Assembly (NCBI GenBank): GCA_963771835.1
Contig: CAVYVA010000002.1
Coordinates: forward strand, 682,001 to 746,000
DNA: 64,000 nt
Direction: 5' to 3'
Source: CAVQCJ01 sp963771835
GTDB lineage: Bacteria; Actinomycetota; Actinomycetes; Prado026
Shown here: in pieces, positions 18,918 to 26,670 of the stretch
How the letters are laid out: each line of letters opens with the position of its first letter
Numbering within the stretch: the first letter of the stretch is position 1
Notes under the pieces: model-generated
Told to the model about the DNA's origin: nothing
The model's input: only the letters and a program-made list of their open reading frames with translations
The model's database searches: none
Translations under genes and position numbers: made by a program

Positions 18918-19718
18918 GTGCTCGTCGTCAGCGTGATCAGCCTCAAGGGAGGCGTCGGGAAGACCTCGGTCACGCTGGGTCTGGCGGGGGCTGCCTGGGA
19001 ACGCGGCATCCGCACCCTGGTGGTCGACCTCGACCCGCAGGGGAACGCCTCGACCGTGCTGGACCCCCCCGAGGTGCGCTTCACGGCCAGCGACGTCCTG
19101 TCCGACCCTCGCCCGCACCTGCTCGAGCACGCGGTCGCCCGCAGCGGCTGGGGGCGGTCCGTCGACGTGATCGCCGCCGACTCCCTGCTGGAGCGGCACA
19201 ACGTGCTCGCCGGCCGCCAGTCGACGCTGCGGCTGCGGGTCGCGATGACCGGGCTGCGCGAGTACGAGCTCGTCCTGGTCGACTCCCCGCCCTCGCTCGG
19301 CGGCCTCACCCGCAACGCGCTGGCGGCCAGCCACACCGCGCTGGTGGTCGCCGAACCGAGCCTGTTCGCGCTGCAGGGCGCGGCCGCCGCGCTGGAAGCG
19401 GTGGAGATGGTGCATGCGGACAACCTGCGGCTCAAGCCGGCCGGGATCGTCGTCAACAAGCTGCGGGCGCAGTCGGTCGAGCACCGGTTCCGGTACGACG
19501 AGCTCCGGCAGACCTACGGCGCGCTGGTCCTGGACCCGCCGCTGCCGGACCGCGCGGCCATCCAGCAGGCGGAGGGCGCCTGCGTACCCGTCCAGGCCTG
19601 GCGCTCGCCGGGAGCGCGCGAGGTCTGCGACGCGCTGGACGACATCCTGGAGTCACTGCTGTCACGACGGTTCGGGGACGGACCGTTGGGTAGGTCGAGC
19701 GGGAAAGGACGGTCATGA
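18918..19718 (+). CDS. ParA/Soj-family ATPase
   Basis: A 266-residue deviant-Walker ATPase. KGGVGKTSVT (residues about 10-19) is the deviant Walker A with signature Lys; VVDLDPQGNAS is the A' motif and VLVDSPPSLGGLTRNAL Walker B. GTG 18918 lies 6 nt after CAGACT, a possible -10, so the message may be leaderless. The gene overlaps the next one by ATGA, tying their translation. ParA proteins bind DNA as ATP dimers and position cargo through a partner that stimulates ATPase. No ParB gene is nearby; the downstream protein with an RHH-like end is the likely partner. It may serve a locus other than chromosome origin. Confidence 0.92.
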   Translation: MLVVSVISLKGGVGKTSVTLGLAGAAWERGIRTLVVDLDPQGNASTVLDPPEVRFTASDVLSDPRPHLLEHAVARSGWGRSVDVIAADSLLERHNVLAGRQSTLRLRVAMTGLREYELVLVDSPPSLGGLTRNALAASHTALVVAEPSLFALQGAAAALEAVEMVHADNLRLKPAGIVVNKLRAQSVEHRFRYDELRQTYGALVLDPPLPDRAAIQQAEGACVPVQAWRSPGAREVCDALDDILESLLSRRFGDGPLGRSSGKGRS

Positions 19719-20281
19719 GCGAGGTTCGCGGCAGTTCGGGGGCGCGGGGCAACCCGCCGCCGCGACGCGCGCTGTCCCGGGTCCGCCCGCTGGAGGCCGA
19801 GGACGGGCCGGGGTCGGCGCTCGACACGACCGCGGCCGCGCCGTCCGACACGTCGCCGGCCGCCGCGCCCGGCGGTACCGAGGGCCGCGACCTGCTGATC
19901 CCCGCGCACCCGGTGATCCCCGGACAACCGAAGGCGCGTGGGAATCAGCCCGGGAAGGCGCAGGGCCGCGCCAAGAACGGCCGGCCGGTACCGAGCCTGG
20001 CCGACCTGATGCCGCCGGCGGCACCATCCGGCCGCAGGCACGGAGAGGGACACGCCGGCCACCACAAGGCCGCCCAACGAGCCGCCAAGGCCGCCCAACA
20101 GAAGGCCGCCCAGCACAAGGCCGACCACGGCTCGGCTTCCGGCAAGGGCGGGAAGTCGTCGGAGCTGTCCGTGCACCTGTCGAAGCCGGTCCGCAAGGCG
20201 CTCAAGGCCCGCGCCGCCGAGCTCGGTCTCTCCCCCGAGGACACCGTCGCGCAGCTGGTCGAGGTCTGGCTCGAGGGTTGA
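19715..20281 (+). CDS. ParA-coupled basic protein with C-terminal ribbon-helix-helix-like domain
   Basis: 188 residues. The first 130 look disordered: Pro/Arg/Gly-rich, with a Lys/Ala/Gln/His stretch (HKAAQRAAKAAQQKAAQHK) that could be a basic helix. The last 40 residues (ELSVHLSKPVRKALKARAAELGLSPEDTVAQLVEVWLEG) have the strand-helix-helix pattern of RHH DNA-binding or ParG/Omega-like proteins. In ParA systems the partner often has a basic, flexible N terminus that stimulates ATPase and an RHH that binds the centromere. The ATG lies inside the ParA stop (ATGA). The RHH call is from pattern only; it could instead bind another cargo. Confidence 0.72.
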   Translation: MSEVRGSSGARGNPPPRRALSRVRPLEAEDGPGSALDTTAAAPSDTSPAAAPGGTEGRDLLIPAHPVIPGQPKARGNQPGKAQGRAKNGRPVPSLADLMPPAAPSGRRHGEGHAGHHKAAQRAAKAAQQKAAQHKADHGSASGKGGKSSELSVHLSKPVRKALKARAAELGLSPEDTVAQLVEVWLEG

Positions 20282-20389
20282 CCCCGAGCCCGTCGACTCA
20301 GCGCCCTTGACGCGGCGGCGCGCCGGACGCAGGCTGCGCGGGACGCCTCGTCGGCGTCGTCGCAAGGGGGTCCGTCAGGGGAGGTACGT

Positions 20390-21205
20390 ATGTCCTCGTT
20401 GGCCGGCTTGTTCAGAAGGTCCGCCCTCATGTCCGCCGTGGTGCTGATGTCCGCCGGCCTGGTCCCGGCCGTGGCATCGGCGTCCACCGCGAGCCACGGC
20501 GCCTGGACCTGCACGGGCGGATCGGTACCGCCCGGTACGTATGCCTCGATCACCGTCACCGGCATCTGCAACGTCGACGCCGGCAACGTCACCGTGCGCG
20601 GCGACGTCACCATCCGCACCGGCGGTGGCCTGAACGCAGGCTTCGGCGGGTCCGACATCCGGATCGGGCGAGACCTGGTCGTGCTCCGCAACGGTCTGCT
20701 CGTCCTGGGTTGCGAGCCGGTGTTCTTCGTCTGCTTCAACGACCCGGACCAGAGTGTGGGGACGTTCGTCACGCATCACCGGGTCGGCGGGAACCTCGTC
20801 GCCCAGTACGGCATGCTCGTGCTCGTGCACCACAGCTGGATCGGTGGCAGCGTCACGCAGCAGGGCGGTGGCGGCGGCGTCAACTGCACGACGTTCCCGC
20901 TCGGCCCGAACGGCCCGCCGGCGTACAGCGACTACGAGGACAACTGGATCGGCGCGGACGCGACCGTGGTCGGGCTGCGCACCTGCTGGGCCGGCTTCAT
21001 CCGCAACACGGTCGGCCACGACGTGGTGTTCTCGAACAACTTCATGGGCGACCCGGACGGGAACGAGGTCGTCTCGAACACCGTCGCGCACAACCTGTTC
21101 TGCTTCGGCAACAAGCCGGCAGCGCAGATCGGCGACTCGATGGGTGCGAAGAACCACGTCGACGGGCACGCGTACGGACAGTGCCGGGCGCTGTCCGTGG
21201 CCTGA
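20390..21205 (+). CDS. Secreted beta-helix-like hypothetical protein
   Basis: 271 residues with a strong RBS (GGGGAGG) before ATG 20390 and a signal peptide (RRSALMSAVVLMSAGLVPAVASAS). The mature part has short, regular, Gly/Asn/Val-rich turns (NVTVRGDVTIRTGGG, DIRIGRDLVVLRNGLLVLG, GNLVAQYGMLVLVHHSWIGGSVTQ), as in right-handed beta-helix proteins that bind or act on polysaccharide. No catalytic residues can be placed. Eight Cys in the mature part allow disulfides. It follows the ParA pair but is probably a separate unit. Function not known. Confidence 0.75.
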   Translation: MSSLAGLFRRSALMSAVVLMSAGLVPAVASASTASHGAWTCTGGSVPPGTYASITVTGICNVDAGNVTVRGDVTIRTGGGLNAGFGGSDIRIGRDLVVLRNGLLVLGCEPVFFVCFNDPDQSVGTFVTHHRVGGNLVAQYGMLVLVHHSWIGGSVTQQGGGGGVNCTTFPLGPNGPPAYSDYEDNWIGADATVVGLRTCWAGFIRNTVGHDVVFSNNFMGDPDGNEVVSNTVAHNLFCFGNKPAAQIGDSMGAKNHVDGHAYGQCRALSVA

Positions 21206-21239
21206 CCCGTCACGTGAGCACCGCCTGAGCCGTGCAGGC

Positions 21240-21965
21240 ATGGCCGACGCCGGACCGGACCGTCCTGGGGCGACCGCGTTCGTCCCGGACGGCGCCGGTC
21301 TGGCCGGTCTGCGGACGGCCGCCGCCGGCTGTCATGGCTGCGAGCTGTACGCCGACGCCACCCAGACGGTGTTCTCCAAGGGCTCGCCGATCGCGCGCGT
21401 CGCGCTCGTCGGCGAGCAGCCCGGTGACGTCGAGGACCAGCGCGGCGCACCGTTCGTGGGGCCGGCGGGCCGGCTGCTCGACCGCGCGCTGGACGAGGCC
21501 GGCTTCGACCGCTCGACGGTGTACGTCACCAACGCGGTCAAGCACTTCCGGTTCCGTACCGACGGGCCGCCCGGACGGGGCCGCCGCATCCACGTGACGC
21601 CGGACGCCGTGCACGTCGAGGCGTGCAAGCCGTGGCTGCTCGCCGAGCTGGCCGTCCTCGACCCGGAGCTGGTCGTCCTGCTCGGCGCGACCGCCGGGCG
21701 GGCCCTGCTCGGGCCGTCGTTCCGGGTCACCCGTGACCGTGGCCGGCTGGTGGCGCGGCCCGGGCGCCGGGACGAACCCGCCGCCGTCCAGCTGGGCTGG
21801 ATCCTCGCCACGGCGCACCCCAGCGCGATCCTTCGCGCGGACGACCAGGAGGCGGCGTACGCCGGCCTCGTCGCCGACCTCCGGGTCGGGGCTCAGGTGC
21901 TGGGCGGTGGCTCCGTGCCGTCCGGGAGCTCGATCGCCGACGGCGCGCAGACATCGGAGCGGTAG
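21240..21965 (+). CDS. udgX: UdgX-type uracil-DNA glycosylase (covalent uracil-DNA binder)
   Basis: 241 residues from ATG 21240. The family-4-like fold has VALVGEQPGDVEDQRGAPFVGPAG (GEQPG motif, about residue 57) and the [4Fe-4S] Cys set (CHGCELY near the start, EACKPW later). Between NAVKHFRF and the second Cys lies the insertion GRGRRIHVTP, matching the RRIH loop that distinguishes UdgX; in Mycobacterium smegmatis the loop His becomes covalently linked to the uracil-containing DNA. VLLGATAGRALLG and ATAHPSAIL complete the family signature. It acts in uracil-DNA recognition and probably repair. Its end overlaps the convergent MFS gene by about 70 bp. Confidence 0.9.
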   Translation: MADAGPDRPGATAFVPDGAGLAGLRTAAAGCHGCELYADATQTVFSKGSPIARVALVGEQPGDVEDQRGAPFVGPAGRLLDRALDEAGFDRSTVYVTNAVKHFRFRTDGPPGRGRRIHVTPDAVHVEACKPWLLAELAVLDPELVVLLGATAGRALLGPSFRVTRDRGRLVARPGRRDEPAAVQLGWILATAHPSAILRADDQEAAYAGLVADLRVGAQVLGGGSVPSGSSIADGAQTSER

Positions 21966-23188
21966 CGCGCGAACGACGGGAACAGCATCGCCAGAACCAC
22001 GACGCCGAGGATGCACAGCAGGCCGCCGCTGACGATCGACACCCGCTCGCCGAAGATCGACGCCACCGTGCCCGACTCCACGTCCCCGAGCCGCGGCCCG
22101 CCGGCGACGACCACGATGAACACCCCCTGCAGGCGGCCGCGCAGAGCGTCCGGGGTCGCCGTCTGCAGGATCGTGCTGCGGAAGACGGCGCTGACCATGT
22201 CGGCGGCTCCCGCGAGCGCCAGCATGAGCAGCCCGAACCACAGCAACGGGACCAGCCCGAAGACGACGATCGCGCCGCCCCAGACCGTGACCGCCAGCAG
22301 CACAGCCAGGCCCTGCCGGCGCACCCGTCCGAGCCACCCGGAGAGCAGCGCGGCCAGCACCGCCCCGACCGCGGGCGCGGACGCGAGCAGACCGGCCACC
22401 CCGGCACCGCCGGCGTAGAACAGCCCGGCCACGGCGGGGAACAGCGCGCGCGGCATCCCGAACACCATCGCGTTGATGTCCACCAGGAACGTCATCAGCA
22501 CGTCCTTGCGCCCGCGCAGGAACCGCAGCCCCTCCAGCACCGACGCGAAGCCGGCCCGGCGACCGGCGGCACCGTCCGGGAGGATCGGCGGCAGCCGCAG
22601 CACGGCGTACAGCGCCGCGGTGAAGGTCACCAGGTCGAGCCCGTAGGCGGCGCCGAGCCCGACCTTGGCGATGAGCAGGCCGCCCAGCAGCGGGCCGAGG
22701 GTGAAGCCCAGGTTCCACGTGACCTGCTGCAGCGCGTTCGCGGCCGGCAGCAGCTCGAGACCGACCAGCCTGGGGATCGACGACGCCCTGGCGGGGTTGT
22801 TCACGGCGAAGAACGCCGACTGGAGCGCGACGACCAGGTACAGCAGCCACACCGAGGCGAGGTCCGCGAGCGCCTGGGCGAGCAGGACCGCCGACATCGT
22901 CGCCAGCCCGATCGACGTCCACAGCATCAGCTTGCGCCGGTCGACCACGTCGGCGATCGCACCGCCGTACAGACCGAAGACCACCAGCGGTACCAGCGCG
23001 AACCCGCCGACCAGCCCGACCATGAACGACGAGTGGGTGATCACGTACACCTGCCAGGCGACGGCCACCGCGGTCATCTGCTGGCCGATGTTGCCGATCC
23101 CGAGCCCGAACCACAGGCGGCGGTAGGCCGGCGAGACGCGCAGCGGGGTGACGTCGGCGACCACCGAGCGTGCGGTCCGCGCGAACAT
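21893..23188 (-). CDS. MFS exporter (MFS_3/EntS-like)
   Basis: About 431 residues with 11-12 hydrophobic segments. The N-terminal half contains WFGLGIGNIGQQMTAVAVAWQVYVIT and the conserved GGAIADVVDRRKLM loop, typical of MFS_3 permeases such as enterobactin exporter EntS; ANALQQVTWNLGFTLGPLLGGLL is the motif between TM4 and TM5. Such proteins export siderophores or drugs by proton antiport. The ATG at 23188 gives FARTARSVVADVTPLRVSPAYRRLW, the cytoplasmic lead; GTG 23200 is also possible. With an iron-type MFS fold and ideR 3 kb away, siderophore export is conceivable, but there is no direct evidence of substrate. Confidence 0.88.
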   Translation of the reverse strand: MFARTARSVVADVTPLRVSPAYRRLWFGLGIGNIGQQMTAVAVAWQVYVITHSSFMVGLVGGFALVPLVVFGLYGGAIADVVDRRKLMLWTSIGLATMSAVLLAQALADLASVWLLYLVVALQSAFFAVNNPARASSIPRLVGLELLPAANALQQVTWNLGFTLGPLLGGLLIAKVGLGAAYGLDLVTFTAALYAVLRLPPILPDGAAGRRAGFASVLEGLRFLRGRKDVLMTFLVDINAMVFGMPRALFPAVAGLFYAGGAGVAGLLASAPAVGAVLAALLSGWLGRVRRQGLAVLLAVTVWGGAIVVFGLVPLLWFGLLMLALAGAADMVSAVFRSTILQTATPDALRGRLQGVFIVVVAGGPRLGDVESGTVASIFGERVSIVSGGLLCILGVVVLAMLFPSFARYRSDVCAPSAIELPDGTEPPPST

Positions 23189-23273
23189 CCCGGGCGCCAC
23201 GCGATTCAGCGTCGCACGGCGCCCCCCGGTGTCGTACGGTCGGGGGTACACGGGAAAGGAGGTGGTTCGAGGC

Positions 23274-23312
23274 TTGAGTACCTATCGGACGCGTGAGGTG
23301 GCTGCCAGCTAG
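23274..23312 (+). CDS. Mini-ORF (12 codons) with perfect Shine-Dalgarno
   Basis: A TTG start (23274) follows AAAGGAGGTG (23255-23264), a 10-base perfect match to the 16S anti-SD, at 9-nt spacing. It encodes STYRTREVAAS after the initiator and stops at TAG 23310-23312. A possible -10, TACGGT (23235-23240), lies upstream. The region after it is rich in inverted repeats (CCGGCCG/CGGCCGG near 23331-23346; GACCCACGGGTC near 23411). So strong an SD on a 12-codon frame in such a GC-rich genome is unusual. It could be a leader peptide, a translated small RNA or a microprotein. It occupies the gap between the MFS gene and pdxH. I have an unverified impression that similar sequences recur in actinobacteria. 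Confidence 0.5.
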   Translation: MSTYRTREVAAS

Positions 23313-23473
23313 CCGCGAGACTCCGGTTCCGACCGGCCGAGCGGCCGGCCAGTACCCGCAGTCACCCGACCCGCGGGCGCCGGGCTACGTCCCCCGGCCT
23401 CGCCGTCCTCCGACCCACGGGTCGGCGGGCGGGCCCGCGGGTCGTTCGCGTCCAGGCGCCGCCCGATCCGGGG

Positions 23474-24169
23474 TCAGGGGGACAGCCGTTCGACCAGCCA
23501 GCCCGGTTCGCCCCGGCGGTAGCGGAGCCGGTCGTGCAGGCGGCTCGGCCGGCCCTGCCAGAACTCCACCGTCTCCGGGCGAACCCGGAACCCACCCCAG
23601 AAGTCCGGCGCCGGGACGTCCTCGACCCCGTCGAAGCGAGCGGCCACGTCCCGGTAGGCCTGCTCCAGCCCGGACCGGCCCTCGATCACGGCGGACTGCC
23701 GGCTGGCCCAGGCGCCGAGCCTGGAGCCGCGCGGACGCGACGCGAAGTAGGCCTCGGTCCGGGACCGCTCCACCTCCTCGACCCGGCCCACCACCACGAC
23801 CTGGCGCTCGACCTCGTACCAGGGGAAGACCAGGCTCGCCCACGGGTTGGCCGCCAGCTCGGACCCCTTGCGCGAGCCGCGGTTGGTGAAGAACACGAAG
23901 CCCTGGTCGTCGAACCCTTTGAGCAGGACCGTCCGTGCGCTGGGGCGCCCGGCGGCGTCCGCAGTGGCCAGGACCATCGCGTTCGGCTCGGTCAGCCCGG
24001 CGGCCATGGCGTCGGCGAGCCACGCCTCGAACTGGGCGAACGGGTCGGCGGCCAGCTCGTCCTCGGCCAGCCCGTGGTCCCCGTACGCCCGGCGCAGGTC
24101 GGCCACCCGCGAGCGCGGCTCGGCCAGCTCGGGCAGGGTTGGATCGGGAGTCGGCTCGGGGGTCTGCAC
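23474..24169 (-). CDS. pdxH: Pyridoxine/pyridoxamine 5'-phosphate oxidase
   Basis: FMN enzyme that converts pyridoxamine- or pyridoxine-5'-phosphate to pyridoxal 5'-phosphate with oxygen; it completes PLP synthesis or salvage. 231 residues from GTG 24169. Typical motifs are present: MVLATADAAGRPSARTVLLKGFD, FVFFTNRGSRKGSELAANPWASLVFPW, a QSAVIEGR-type phosphate segment, WGGFRVRPETVEFWQGRPSRLHDRLRY and WLVERLSP at the end. It is divergent from citA, the arrangement seen in other actinobacteria. Several PLP enzymes are encoded close by (serC, aminotransferase, decarboxylase). Confidence 0.95.
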   Translation of the reverse strand: MQTPEPTPDPTLPELAEPRSRVADLRRAYGDHGLAEDELAADPFAQFEAWLADAMAAGLTEPNAMVLATADAAGRPSARTVLLKGFDDQGFVFFTNRGSRKGSELAANPWASLVFPWYEVERQVVVVGRVEEVERSRTEAYFASRPRGSRLGAWASRQSAVIEGRSGLEQAYRDVAARFDGVEDVPAPDFWGGFRVRPETVEFWQGRPSRLHDRLRYRRGEPGWLVERLSP

Positions 24170-24221
24170 CGGTCCGTTCTAGCAGCACCCGGGCGCGCAA
24201 GCACCCGGGTCGGAGGGTGCC

Positions 24222-24238
24222 CTACCCACGGGTAGATT
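24222..24238 (+). promoter_or_regulatory. citA -10 with overlapping palindrome
   Basis: TAGATT at 24233-24238 is a good -10 hexamer for citA. It overlaps the right half of the perfect palindrome CTACCC-AC-GGGTAG (24222-24235), suggesting an operator that would block RNA polymerase when bound. The site lies between divergent pdxH and citA. Confidence 0.5.
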
Positions 24239-24296
24239 GGCCCCGAGCGCGCCTGACACGATCGCCGCGCGCCCGGCCCGCGATGGGAGACGTCAC

Positions 24297-25457
24297 ATGT
24301 CACAGGCACAGGTGGCCGTCGAGGCCCCCAGCTCGGCCTTCAAGCCGGGCCTCGAGGGCGTCATCGCCTTCGAGACCGAGATCGCGGAGCCGGACAAAGA
24401 GGGCAGCGCCCTGCGCTACCGCGGCGTCGACATCGAGGACCTGGTCGGGCGCGTCTCGTACGGCAACGTGTGGGGGCTCCTGGTCGACAACGAGTTCAAC
24501 CCGGGCCTGCCGCCGGCCGAGCCGTTCCCGCTGCCGGTGCACTCCGGCGACGTCCGGGTCGACGTCCAGTCCGCGCTGGCGATGCTCGCCCCCGCCTGGG
24601 GGCTCGAGCCGCTGCTGGACATCGACGACGACACCGCCCGCGACGAGCTGGCCAGGGCGTCGGTGATGGCGATGTCGTTCGTCGCCCAGTCCGCCCGCGG
24701 GATCGGCCGCCCGATGGTGCCGCAGGCGGAGATCGACAAGGCCCACACGATCGTCGAGCGGTTCATGATCCGTTGGCGCGGCGAGCCGGACCCTCGGCAC
24801 GTGCAGGCCGTCGACGCCTACTTCGGGTCGGCCGCCGAGCACGGCATGAACGCCTCCACGTTCACCGCCCGGGTGATCGCCTCCACCGGGGCCGATGTGG
24901 CGGCGGCGCTGTCCGGCGCCGTCGGCGCGCTCTCCGGGCCGCTGCACGGCGGCGCCCCGTCGCGCGTGCTCGGGATGATCGAGGACGTCGAGACCTCCGG
25001 CGACGCCGACGGGTACGTGAAGGCGCTCCTGGACCGCGGCGAGCGCCTGATGGGCTTCGGGCACCGGGTGTACCGCGCCGAGGACCCCCGGGCGCGGGTG
25101 CTGCGCCGGACCGCCCGCGAGCTGAAGGCCCCGCGCTACGAGGTGGCCGAGGCACTGGAGAAGGCGGCGCTGACCGAGCTGCGGGCCCGCCGGCCGGACC
25201 GCGTGCTGGAGACCAACGTCGAGTTCTGGGCCGCGATCGTCCTGGACTTCGCCGAGGTTCCCGCGCACATGTTCACGTCCATGTTCACCTGTGCGCGGCT
25301 GGCCGGCTGGAGCGCGCACATCCTCGAGCAGAAGCGCTCGGGCCGGCTGATCCGGCCGTCCGCCCGCTACGTCGGGCCCGCCCCGCGCAAGCCGGAGGAC
25401 GTCCCGGGGTGGGACCCGGTGATGGTCGCCCCCACCGGCTACACCCCGCTCGGATAA
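24297..25457 (+). CDS. citA: Citrate synthase 2 / CitA-type
   Basis: A second citrate (or methylcitrate) synthase, 386 residues, from ATG 24297 with a GGGAGA RBS. LEGVIAFETEIAEPDKEGSALRYRGVDIEDL is the CitA-type start; HGGAPSRVLGMIEDV (about residue 216), GFGHRVYRAEDPRARVL (about 254) and NVEFWAA (about 307; the Asp of other citrate synthases is Glu here) mark the active site. The Glu at the NVEF position is a feature of this actinobacterial branch in my recollection. It is divergent from pdxH. The paralogue at 7.1 kb is likely the main TCA enzyme; this one may work in another regime or on propionyl-CoA. Confidence 0.93.
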   Translation: MSQAQVAVEAPSSAFKPGLEGVIAFETEIAEPDKEGSALRYRGVDIEDLVGRVSYGNVWGLLVDNEFNPGLPPAEPFPLPVHSGDVRVDVQSALAMLAPAWGLEPLLDIDDDTARDELARASVMAMSFVAQSARGIGRPMVPQAEIDKAHTIVERFMIRWRGEPDPRHVQAVDAYFGSAAEHGMNASTFTARVIASTGADVAAALSGAVGALSGPLHGGAPSRVLGMIEDVETSGDADGYVKALLDRGERLMGFGHRVYRAEDPRARVLRRTARELKAPRYEVAEALEKAALTELRARRPDRVLETNVEFWAAIVLDFAEVPAHMFTSMFTCARLAGWSAHILEQKRSGRLIRPSARYVGPAPRKPEDVPGWDPVMVAPTGYTPLG

Positions 25458-25516
25458 CGTCTCGGACAACCGTCTCGGGGAGCGGACGCGGACGCGGCTG
25501 CCGGCCCCACCGACCC

Positions 25517-25522
25517 TAGGCT
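25517..25522 (+). promoter_or_regulatory. serC leaderless -10 (TAGGCT)
   Basis: TAGGCT ends 6 nt before ATG 25529. With transcription starting about 7 nt after a -10, the message would begin at the start codon itself, so serC is probably leaderless. No RBS is seen between. Confidence 0.55.
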
Positions 25523-25528
25523 CTACGC

Positions 25529-26670
25529 ATGCCCGAGACGCCCGAAGCCGCGCCGACCCAGCTCCCGCCGACCCTGCTCCCGGCCGACGGCCGGTTCGGC
25601 TCGGGCCCGTCCAAGGTCCGCCCCGCACAGGTCGACGCGCTGAGCCGGGTCGCGACGACGTACCTGGGCACCTCGCACCGGCAGCAGACCGTCAAGGCGC
25701 AGGTCGGCCGGCTGCGGGGCGGGCTGGCCGAGCTCTTCGGGTTGCCCGAGGGCTACGAGGTGGTGCTGTCCAACGGTGGGTCGACCGCGTTCTGGGACGC
25801 CGCGACGTTCGGCCTGGTGCGGCAGCGCAGCCAGCACCTGTCGTTCGGCGAGTTCGGGGCGAAGTTCGCCAAGGCCGTCGCGGACGCGCCGTTCCTGGGC
25901 GCCCCCACCGTCGTCACCGCACCGCCCGGGGAGGCCCCGGAGTTCGCAGCCGAGACCGGGGTCGACGTGTACGCCAGCCCGCACAACGAGACGTCGACCG
26001 GGGTCGCCGTCGAGGTGCGCCGGGTCGCGGGTGCCGACGACGACGCGCTGATGGTCTGGGACGCGACCTCCGGCGCCGGCGGCCTGCCGGTCGACCCGAG
26101 CCAGAGCGACGTCTACTACTTCGCCCCGCAGAAGAGCTTCGGCTCGGACGGCGGGCTCTGGGTCGCGCTGATGAGCCCCGCCGCGCTGGCGCGGATCGAG
26201 GAGCTCAAGGCGTCGGGCCGCTGGATGCCCGCGTTCCTCGACCTCGCGACAGCCGTCGAGCAGAGCCGCCTCGACCAGACGTACAACACCCCTGCGCTCG
26301 CCACCATCTTCCTGATGGCCGAGCAGGTGGACTGGTTCAACGCGCAGGGCGGCCTCGACTGGTGCGTCAAGCGCACCGCCGAGTCCAGCTCGATCCTGTA
26401 CGGCTGGGCGGAGACCAGCGCGTACGCCAGCCCGTACGTCGTCGACCCCACGCACCGCTCGCAGGTGGTCGGCACGATCGACCTGGTCGACTCGATCGAC
26501 GCGGCCGCGGTCGCCAAGACGTTGCGGGCCAACGGGATCGTCGACGTCGAGCCGTACCGCAAGCTCGGCCGCAACCAGCTGCGCGTCGCGATGTTCCCGG
26601 CGGTCGAGCCGGCCGACGTGCGATCGCGCTGACCGCGTGCATCGACCACATCGTCGAGCGCTTGGCGTGA
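25529..26670 (+). CDS. serC: Phosphoserine aminotransferase (one frameshift near the end)
   Basis: PLP enzyme of serine (and pyridoxine) synthesis: 3-phosphohydroxypyruvate plus glutamate to phosphoserine. 376-379 residues, the actinobacterial SerC size. FGSGPSKVRPAQ, LGTSHRQQTVKAQVGRLR, LSNGGSTAFWDAATF, WDATSGAGGLPVD and APQKSFGSDGGLW (PLP Lys about residue 200) are all present. The last codons are out of frame: CG at 26621-26622 looks extra, and removing it gives the family-like ending DVIALTACIDHIVERLA. The true stop TGA (26668-26670) overlaps the GTG of the next gene (GTGA), supporting the corrected frame. Serine synthesis is a core function, so an indel error is likelier than loss. Confidence 0.93.

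Noticed and set aside
23313..23473. Inverted repeats as a riboswitch
   Set aside because: The hairpins could just be a terminator of the convergent pdxH gene; no known aptamer core is recognisable.
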